Below are positions 56,401 through 64,000 of a stretch of DNA of 64,000 nt, one piece after another. The translations under genes and the position numbers were made by a program. The stretch spans positions 1 through 64,000 of the forward strand of contig MCFE01000159.1 of the NCBI GenBank assembly GCA_002104905.1, read 5' to 3'. A model generated the notes under the pieces. That model was not told the origin of the DNA. It did not search any database and worked only from the letters and a program-made list of their open reading frames with translations. The stretch's first letter is position 1. The number at the start of each line of letters is the position of its first letter. This stretch comes from Basidiobolus meristosporus CBS 931.73. Lineage: Eukaryota > Basidiobolomycota > Basidiobolomycetes > Basidiobolales > Basidiobolaceae.

Positions 56401-56664
56401 TAAGAGCTGGTCAGTGAATGGGTTTTGTCCAGATAAGCTAAGGAAAAATACGAAATTCAACAAAACGTATAGGTGGTGGGAAACTGCCAAGGATAGCACC
56501 CTATCAGCCTAGGTTGGCCGAGGGCTCCCCTTAGCACAGCCACACATTGCTTCAAACAAATCACAAGAGGCACCGAAAAGTCAAAAGGAAAGTGGAATAA
56601 ACGTTCATACTTTACGTGGTGGCGCTCTAATTCTAATTTTGGGTTTGGGACTAACGTACGACAT
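53408..56664 (-). CDS. CUL3: Cullin-3 ubiquitin ligase scaffold
   Basis: Thirteen minus-strand exons: 56664-56611, 56358-56002, 55930-55583, 55523-55398, 55339-55291, 55237-54957, 54899-54810, 54754-54584, 54521-54405, 54335-54165, 54107-53985, 53926-53496 and 53432-53408. The model gives 780 residues (human 768). The N-terminus has [10 protein letters not shown], then [19 protein letters not shown] and MIRDILLYM, the part that binds BTB adaptors. The cullin homology region has [15 protein letters not shown]. The C-terminal winged helix has IMKDRK, with the NEDD8-acceptor Lys about 57 residues from the end, as in human Cul3, and ends YLA. The tiny last exon restores the conserved DRKIYNYLA terminus. 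Intron 1 is about 250 nt, all others short. It diverges from RPS6. Confidence 0.93.
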
Positions 56665-57083
56665 GGGCAAAGTTAGTATAAAGAGTAGATACAGAGTATA
56701 CCAATAGAACGAGCTTCTGCCAAAGAATTAGTACACACGGTTGATTTAATAGGGGGCGCAGCTTGATTAACCATTAAAAATACGGACCATTTGAATGTAT
56801 AAAATAAGCGTGTGAGGCCAGGGGATTGAGCTTGTGGGAGTTCAATGCTAATTTTAGTGACGTTGATTGTGACCTGAATCAACTTATCCCGCCACGTGAT
56901 GCGATGGGAAATTCAGAATCAAGAAAAAAAACCTCGTGAAACTAGATTTCGATCAAATCGTCGGATGGGGTGGTGGGCATCAACCCTAAATCGGACCAAA
57001 TAGGCCAACTCATAAAAAAGGGAAACTTCGAAATCAGGACCTTCTCTTTTACGCACGTTCAACGGGCACTCTTTGCATCCAAT
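56665..57083. promoter_or_regulatory. Divergent intergenic region, CUL3 / RPS6
   Basis: About 420 bp between two divergent housekeeping genes, so promoter elements for both must lie here. No clear TATA box was identified. Confidence 0.5.
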
Positions 57084-57957
57084 ATGAAGGTAATCAACGA
57101 TCCATCTACCTCAATATCCATCTATTGCATTAGTCATGCAACATCTCGCTAATCCTGTCTCTAGTTGAACATCGCCAACCCAGCTACTGGCTGCCAAAAG
57201 ACCATCGAAATTGATGATGAGCGCAAGGTGTAAGTAGAACCGCACCAACACGAACCAATTCCTGGAATGTATATTGATGTTTAATTCTTGTAGTCGTGCT
57301 TTCTACGACAAACGTATGTCTGCTGAAGTCCCAGGTGACTCCCTTGGTGACGAGTTCAAGGGATACGTTTTCCGTATCACCGGTGGCAACGATAAGCAAG
57401 GTTTCCCCATGAAGCAGGGTATCCTTCTTCCCCACCGTGTTCGCCTTCTTTTGTCCAAGGGTCACTCTTGCTACCGCCCCCGTCGTACCGGTGAGCGCAA
57501 GAGAAAGTCTGTCCGCGGTTGTATCGTCGGCTCTGATCTTTCCGTCCTCTCCTTGGTCATCGTCAAGCAAGGTGAACAAGAGCTCCCAGGATTGACCGAC
57601 ACCACCGTCCCCAAGCGTTTGGGTCCCAAGAGAGCTTCCAAGCTCAGAAAGATGTTCAATCTCACCAAGGATGATGATGTTCGCAAGTTCGTCATCCGCC
57701 GTGAGGTCCAACCCAAGAACGCTGAGAAGAAGCCCTACACCAAGGCCCCCAAGATTCAACGTCTTGTTACTCCCCTCACTCTCCAGCGTAAGAGACACAG
57801 AATTGCTCTCAAGCGCAAGAACTCCCAAGCTTCCAAGGAGGCTGCTGCCGAATACGCCAAGCTCCTTGCCCAACGTGTTAAGGAGCAACGCGAGAGAAAG
57901 GAGGAGATCAAGAAGAGAAGACTCAGTTCTCAACACGCTTCTGCTGCCAAGAACTAA
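57084..57957 (+). CDS. RPS6: 40S ribosomal protein S6 (eS6)
   Basis: Exons 57084-57089 (only ATG AAG), 57165-57229 and 57294-57957, 244 residues. The N-terminus [18 protein letters not shown] is conserved from yeast to human and fixes the six-base first exon. The core has [15 protein letters not shown] and [16 protein letters not shown]. The C-terminal helix ends in [20 protein letters not shown] is the conserved S6-kinase phosphorylation site. An extremely short first exon followed by an intron is common in ribosomal protein genes. Codon choice is strongly biased to C-ending codons, as expected of a highly expressed gene. Confidence 0.97.
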
Positions 57958-58150
57958 TTCTTTCAGTAAGGAAATCATTCTTCACAACACAAACCATGTT
58001 TATTTAAATAAAGCACAGTATTGTGGTCATATACATAGTGGGGATGTTTACAAGTGGTTTAATTGGTCGGTATATATCTAGGAATTTATTCAATCACTGA
58101 TAGCTGCAGAGATACGGGGAGAGAACATCAACACCGAAGCTGGCAGTCGG

Positions 58151-58570
58151 TTAATTACGGGTGGGCTTAAGAGAATCGAAGTGAGCACGCTCAGCAACCT
58201 CTCTTTCGACTTCGTCGATAATGGGTTGAAGGTAACGAATATCATCCTCGGGCTTGGTCCACTTCTCCTTGGGGAGCTCGGTATGGCTCAAACTGCATTG
58301 CATAGCAACACGCAAACGATATGCTCTATCGTAGGCCTCCTTTTCGGAAAGGCGTCTCAAGGCCTCTCTCACAACATCACTCTCCTCGGCAATAATGTCG
58401 TCGTAACGCAAACCTAAGCAAATCCATGCTCAGAAATCAGGCCAAGGGCTAGAAGAAAAACAGACTCTACCTAATTTACGATAGCCAGCAGCGTTGGCGT
58501 AGGCATTACCCAAGGGAACGAAGATCTTCTGCAAGAAAGAGCTGCTTTTAATGTAGTTGGCAAGGGACAT
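58151..58570 (-). CDS. QCR7: Cytochrome bc1 complex subunit 7 (14 kDa subunit, UQCRB family)
   Basis: Minus-strand exons 58570-58471 and 58413-58151, 120 residues (yeast Qcr7 127, bovine 111). A small matrix-side subunit of respiratory complex III that helps assemble cytochrome b. Recognisable features are GYRKLGLRYDDIIAEE, a typical UQCRB segment spanning the splice junction; EALRRLSEKEAYDRAYRLRVA; and LPKEKWTKPEDDIRYLQPII. The start at 58570 gives a hydrophilic N-terminus without a classical presequence, as in the family. It is convergent to RPS6 with about 190 bp between stops. Confidence 0.93.
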
Positions 58571-58889
58571 ATTGACGAAGAATAGCTAAGCGCGGTCAAG
58601 AGAGAATTGTTGCGGGGGAAAGGTTGGAAATTTTTCGAGTCAGGATAAGGGAGAAAAATTGATTCTACCAACACCCCAATCCTCCATACAGCAACAAATT
58701 ACATTGACTTGTAGTGTGGTGCATCACCAGCATTTGGAGCCCCAACAATGTCAACAGGATTGAATTTTGTTGGTCCATGGATGGTGCTAATCTGGGGCCA
58801 TCAAATTTAACCAGTATGCACACTTCATTCGTACCAGCTGTTACTTCTCCACAATAAATCGCTTTATTTCATATAACTACGCAGCCAAG

Positions 58890-59502
58890 TTACTGCTTCT
58901 TCTTGGTACCATTCACCAAATGGAAGCCAACAGCGTAGCGGTACACCAACAACAATGGTATGACAAAGTATGGGAGGTATATGGCCGCGGTCATAAGTCT
59001 CTGCTCTTGGGTCTGCTCGAAATAAGGGTTGAAGAACAGCTCAGCCAAGATAGGGATTAGGGTTGTGGCGACATGAGAGCCATAGATAATGGCAGGGATC
59101 CGGATGTTGATGTTTCCTACGATAATCGTACCTATGAGTTTTATGGTGGAGCGGGGTTACGGCCAGGGGATACTTACTTGTGAAATATGCATACAAATAC
59201 CAAAAGAAGAATGGGAGTTGGACAAACGCTTCAAACCACACCATAGATTGGAACCAAACCATGTTAGGGATTTTGGCGGGGGCCACTTCCGGGTATCCAA
59301 CAGTAGTCGCAAGAAAAGGGTCTTTGATGATGAGAATTACTTGACCCAGCAGTTCAACTGCGGGTTTCGGGAACCATTCGAGGGGGAAGATGCATTGAAC
59401 ATCTAAGAAAATAGTGAAGATGATGTGACTAACAAAGTAGCCAACAAAGAGAGTGTCCAAGGTAGACTCCTTAAAGGTGGGCTTTACAACTTTTCCAGCC
59501 AT
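58890..59502 (-). CDS. TMEM97: TMEM97/sigma-2-receptor-like EXPERA membrane protein
   Basis: Minus-strand exons 59502-59178 and 59131-58890, 188 residues (human TMEM97 176). Four hydrophobic segments: about 18-38, 60-80 (weak), 96-110 and 150-172. Features of the EXPERA fold are DTLFVGYFVSHIIFTIFLD near the N-terminus, the central WFQSMVWFEAFVQLPFFFW and RIPAIIYGSHVATTLIPIL. The protein ends KKKQ, a KKXX-type ER retrieval signal. The family is linked to sterol binding and cholesterol trafficking in animals; the fungal role is unknown. It diverges from PSF2 over about 345 bp that include a G-homopolymer near 59565. Confidence 0.88.
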
Positions 59503-59846
59503 GTGTCGAAACTGATGACGAAGACGTTGAGTAGAATACTCTCCATACTGAGCTTAAGTAGTTGGGGGGGGGGGTTCGGAGATTTATTTTGTCAGTGACA
59601 CTAAATTGGTCCTTTCAGTCGGACGTTTCCCGAGAAATCAAGTAAATCGACCATGCGGTTACGTATAGATCGGCTCCCATGCTATTGGCTTACCCAACTC
59701 GTCGTAAATTCTTGGTTGGACTTGACGAATTTGACTAAGTCAATCGTAAACACTTCAGTGTAAACAATTTGAAGTTGATGGGGTGCAGAAATACTGGAAA
59801 CCTGTTTGTCTTTTTCGTTTCCTACGTTCCTTAGTTGGTCTGCGCG

Positions 59847-60730
59847 ATGGCATTACCACGCTCACTCAGCCATGGACTGACACCGGCTGAGATCGAATTC
59901 TTGGCGGAAAATGAGATGATCGAGATCTTACCCAACTTCCGTGTTGACACGCTGGATTTCATATCGGTAATTCGTGAGATATCGAAGAACAATCTTACAG
60001 AGGCCCAGTATTCACGCCAATCACCATTGTTGAATAGGGAAGCTGCGGCCCGTTTCGACCTCCCGGAAAAACAAAGACGCCTCTATGGTTAGCATTAGCG
60101 TTGAAGAAGCAGCAGAAATGCACCATTATCCCACCATCATGGCTGACTGTAGGTAGGAAATATGTCAGGATTATTGAGGGATGTTATGTTCCTATCGGTC
60201 TAATGGTTTCCAAAGAGAACCTCTCACAAAGGCTTGAAGAAGAGGAAAGCGAAGGCCAGTTCAGTGAGTTGCCTTATCGCTACATGGAGATAGCGCATCT
60301 GATATTAGAGAGGTATTGCTTCGGCCTTGTCGAAAATTCAACATGTTGCCCCTTAGTTCTAATGGTGCTTGATGACGACTAGTGCTTCCGAAGATGTACC
60401 GCGTTCAGAAAACGTTCGAAAGTTGCTGAAAGATCTGCGGGAAGTACGTCAAAGCAAAGCACGAGAGGGTCTAACCGCTTTAAATCCTGATTACCTACAG
60501 GTAAGCTTGCTTGTGTGATATATACATACCACAGCGGGAATACCATAGTAACCTCCCGACAGATGGATAATCTCGGCCTTATGGAGATCAACGAGATTCG
60601 ACCTTTCTTTGGACGAGCTTTTGATGAGTTGAGAAAACTAACCCCGGTTGAGGACCCATATGCTTCCCAGTCTCAAGACACTTACTCCAATACTGGCCGT
60701 TCTCGGTCGCGATCCAACTTTTCCCAGTGA
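59847..60730 (+). CDS. PSF2: GINS complex subunit Psf2 (DNA replication)
   Basis: Five exons: 59847-59966, 60038-60152, 60216-60312, 60383-60500 and 60563-60730, 205 residues (human 185). GINS joins Cdc45 and Mcm2-7 in the replicative helicase. Conserved pieces: LTPAEIEFLAENEMIEILPN, GSCGPFRPP directly after intron 1, PLWLALALKKQQKC, PPSWLTVENL across intron 2, FSELPYRYMEIAHLIL, and LMEINEIRPFF near the end. A C-terminal tail rich in Ser and Arg (SRSRSNFSQ) exceeds the core fold. The donor ending exon 2 was chosen because it gives WLTVENL in frame. Introns are 52-71 nt. Confidence 0.94.
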
Positions 60731-61261
60731 ATGCTCGTCCATGGAATATGTATCAAAGTAAGGCCGCTCCATCGGTATTTGAGTGCTTCTTACAGCGGAT
60801 CTAGCGTACGGTGTATATATTTGTGCATGTAGCAGACAACTGGCCACTCCAAAGAAACCGCATTGCTGTTCAGTAAACTCTTTATTAAATCAAGAAATGA
60901 GGCACAGTCCTCCCAAAGATAGTAGACATAATGGAAATTAAAGAGAGGGGATTTACGGTTACTAAGATAGAGTCGACACAACATGGTATTATGGTAAGAG
61001 CGGAGGGTCTGAGAAATTACAAAGCATCCCTGCTCCTTGGTAATCAGATGGAATAAATCAATCGTCGCAAATAACTGGTAGAATTTAAGTCAACCAAAGA
61101 ATGTTTTAGAATGCCCAAAAGCTATGTATGAATTGCATCAAAACAAACTAGTGGAATTCGCTTTGGAACGAGTGAATCGACTGGTAATCTGACCTTCCGC
61201 CAGGGAATATATTACAAGCAACTCAACCATCCAAATGCAACACCCCACTGGGGCTGGAGAT
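60731..61261. other. Intergenic between convergent PSF2 and the coiled-coil gene
   Basis: No supported gene. Confidence 0.55.
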
Positions 61262-63971
61262 TCAAGTAGGGACCTGAACAAGCTCGTCGTCTTGAGCAAG
61301 TGTTTGGAACCAATAGATCAAATATTCGAGTGGGCGGGTGCGAGGCTGCTGCTGTTCCTGTTGATTGGTAGTATGTTCCGGGTACCATACCACGGTTGTA
61401 CCGTTGGCGTTGCTAATCCGCTCAACCTTCTGGTCAAGCATAGGTTGTTGCAGAAACATTGTGGTTAGGATTCCAAGGATGTACACGACCAAGGTGTACA
61501 GAATCACCGTGACCGTGCCACTTCCACGAGTCTTCACCAAAGTGGTGTCACTGCTGTCGAGCCTATCGAGTCCTTTTGGGGACTTTGAAGTGGACGCCGG
61601 AGCGTCCAGTCGACGCCGAAGTGGATTCTCTCGAGGTGGTGAAACCCTTTGAAGAACCCCAGTTGAACTGCCAGATGCCTGGTCACGATTGTCAGAATGC
61701 GAGAGTAGCTCCTGGATAAGGAGTTCTTGAGCGTTGAACTTGCCAATAAGTTTCTGGTATTCCGTTTCCAAGTTCTGGTGGAATTCATCACTTTCTTCAT
61801 CGAGTACTCTATCGGCCTCTGACTCCAATTGCTTACCAGCCAATTGGCTCTTCGTGGATAAACCAACTTTGGATGGTAAGGCTTCATCAGTCTGAGCTTC
61901 AGATGGAATTTGACGCTCACATTGAACCCCGGCTTCCCGTGTAGCAGAAGTATTGGCATTGCTTCGTAAACGGTCAATCTCTTCCTGGAGCGACTGTCTT
62001 TCGAGTGCACTTGCTTTCTTGGCTTCCTGGAGTTGGTTCACAGCCTTTTGTAGTTTCTGAGAAGCATCCTTGGCCTCCGTTTTAAACAGAGTGTTCTGGC
62101 TCTCTAGAAACGCGATATAGCTACGGTTTGGTTCATGGTCAGACTCTAAAACAGGTAAAACTTGATCATCGTCTGCTGAGTTGGAGAATATACCACTAGC
62201 GGAATCATCGAGCAGTGAGGATAATTCAAAATGTAGGTTTTTCTCGCTTTCAACCGCAGAAACCTCTTCAAGCTCTTTGAACGATACATTTACCGGCTTG
62301 TTGACACCTTTGATAGCATCATCAAGATCGTGTCGCAAGCGGTCAACTACATCCCGAAGATGTTGGTTTTCGTCCTTTAGCTCTTCAACCTCTTGTTCAA
62401 GTGTCTGCGCGAATGCGACCTCCTGCTCCAATCTGGAGACATGGGTCTCAAATGCCGTACGTTCTTGTTGGTATTTCTTTTGCTCCATTGCAAGGCCTTC
62501 AAGCTCCAATTCGGATTTAAAAAGTTCCTCTTCTCGAAGCCTTAATAAATGTTGTATTTTTTCCGTTTCCTCTCGTTTTTCGTCATATTGTCGACGTAGA
62601 TCACTGTATAGGTTCTTGTGGTGTGAGAGCACTCTGGATATTGACACGATCTCGGATTCCAGCTATAATTGTTAAACAATAGGCTTAATATTTGAGAGGG
62701 GAAACCGATAGTCACTGTTGCCACAATACCATAACTATTTGCTGCAGATGAGCTTTTTCATTCCCCTTGTACTCCTGAATTTCTCGTTTTTTGACTGTCA
62801 ATTCTGTCTTCATATCATCAACGCGAGATTGAAGTTCAGAGATTCGCTCCTCATGCTGACGAACCGAAAGAGTAAGATTCTTCTCCGTTTGATGGAGCCT
62901 CTTGTTCAGTTCCAATGAAATACGACTTAGATGGCCAATCTGAGATACGGCGTCTTTAGACTATAAAACCCATGCACTAAGCGTAAGAAATAGATATGGA
63001 AAGCGCAATAGTATAGATACATACGTTAATACCAAAGTCGTCTCCACCAAATCCTTCGAAGCTTTTTTCGTCCCCAAGGAAAGAGTCGTCAAGGATATCA
63101 TTACCATACAATTCCATGAAGCTACGGCTATATCTCAGAGACTTGGGGGATTTTGTGGGCGATGCCTATTTGGGTGACCTAAATGAGTGAAACGTCTTGG
63201 ACAATCAAGCCTAGAAGCACAATACCTTGTCAAACTTTGATTTAGCAGAGTTGCGGTTAACAGAGCGTTCGAACAAATAAGAGTCTTCGCCTTCGAAGTC
63301 ACTAAGTGTAGGGACTGCTGCGTATGCATCCCGTCTCTTGTCAACCTCTGTTGAGGGAATGAAAAATGAGTCAGCCGTATGTTGAAACTTATATATCATA
63401 ACCAAGGAAAGACACATTACCGGCTGCAGCCTTGCGAGTTGAAAGTGTGCGCGTAACCGGTGTGGTTCTCTGTCTTGAAGAAAGCGGGGATAGGGGGTGT
63501 GCAAAACCTAAAGTAGTGTGGGGTCTTGGAATGGTAGAGGGGCGATTGTTTCTGACAGGAGTCTTAGGGCTTGATGAGGTATTGGGGGAAGGTGGGGGTG
63601 CAGAGAGTTGGGAGATTAGTCTATAGAGGTCTTGTGGGGAAAGTTCCAATTCAGCATTCTTTAGGCAAAATTTCTGCAATAGCTTTTTAGGTTCTGAATC
63701 TAGGAGCTCAACTCCCTGTTCGCGTTCAAAGATATCCAGTATAGGAAACAAATCTCGAGCCACTATAGAGCCGCGGTTATCTTGGTCGAACTTTGTGAAT
63801 ATTGCCTCAAGGTTCGAATGGAGGTTTGAAAGAGTGCTGGTAGGGTCCACCTAGGTTTAGTCCACTCTTGTTTAGAGAGGGAACAAATAGAACTACAGAT
63901 GAATAGGAAAGGCGGGCTGCTACCTTTTTTCTAATTTCTACTTCAGTGTTTTGAGTCCGAGTGGTTGACAT
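61262..63971 (-). CDS. EF-hand-like, coiled-coil, tail-anchored protein (KASH5/Kms-like candidate)
   Basis: Six minus-strand exons: 63971-63924, 63850-63421, 63347-63226, 63165-63025, 62960-62730 and 62662-61262, 790 residues. An EF-hand-like loop FDQDNRGSIVARD (37-49) lies in the N-terminal helical region. A Pro/Ser/Thr linker follows, then long heptad-rich coiled coils (about 250-640) such as LEQEVEELKDENQHLRDVVD. One transmembrane helix near 706-728 (VILYTLVVYILGILTTMFL) leaves a 62-residue tail. EF-hand, coiled coil and C-terminal anchor in that order are the layout of KASH5, the outer-nuclear-membrane dynein adaptor. A golgin-like tether is the main alternative. The tail lacks a clear PPPx ending, so the KASH assignment is inference. 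Confidence 0.82.
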
Positions 63972-64000
63972 TATTAGTATGGTTCTCAGCTTGGTACTGA

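Overview
The window is fungal nuclear DNA. Evidence: many short GT-AG introns (about 40-90 nt, one about 250 nt), a peroxisomal long-chain alcohol oxidase, a Gpc1-type acyltransferase, a Rho GEF with a CNH domain, cullin-3, RPS6, QCR7 and PSF2, all with fungal-type architecture. I cannot name the species; a heavily transposon-loaded, possibly early-diverging fungus is plausible but is inference. The window has two halves with a boundary near 32.45 kb. Positions 1-32.45 kb are a nested graveyard of transposons, AT-rich and visibly almost free of CpG. Positions 32.45-64 kb are gene-dense, with ordinary CpG content and no element I can recognise. || Transposon half. A Ty1/copia element (186-5183, TSD gatag) has landed inside a foldback element (arms 159-185 plus 5189-5505, and 5565-5905). 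It carries an extra LTR plus 91 bp at its 5' end and has lost the YVDD block of reverse transcriptase. Decayed CACTA/EnSpm (Tnp2-type) transposase copies occur at 7440-9768 (rearranged), 25545-26965 (minus strand) and 26970-30440 (plus strand); the last two form a head-to-head inverted pair. Two Ty3/gypsy copies lie at 9769-13704 (3'-truncated) and 18148-23078 (both LTRs present). Solo LTRs of three families are scattered through the region, three with perfect 5-bp target duplications whose empty sites can be read in paralogous copies in the same window. A second truncated copia copy and LTR scraps (30585-32090) close the half. || Gene half, in order: GPC1 (-), an uncharacterised membrane-anchored protein (+), small cysteine-rich secreted protein SCP1 (+), a long-chain fatty alcohol oxidase pseudogene (+), its intact tandem twin ending in SKL (+), SCP2 (+), SCP3 (+), SCP4 (-), SCP5 (-), a Rom2/Rgf-like Rho1 GEF (-), CUL3 (-), RPS6 (+), QCR7 (-), a TMEM97/EXPERA protein (-), GINS subunit PSF2 (+) and an EF-hand/coiled-coil/tail-anchored KASH5-like protein (-). 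The multi-exon models were built by hand from splice sites and all close in frame. || The most novel signal is the SCP family. Five paralogues share exon 1 of exactly 76 nt and exon 2 of exactly 90 nt, a signal peptide, two CX3C...CX3C cysteine modules, a Ser/Thr-rich stalk and a hydrophobic C-terminus typical of a GPI signal. They bracket two peroxisomal-type alcohol oxidases, one of which is a pseudogene that shares a ~1 kb near-identical gene-conversion tract with its working neighbour. From 48.8 kb onward the genes are ordinary housekeeping genes.
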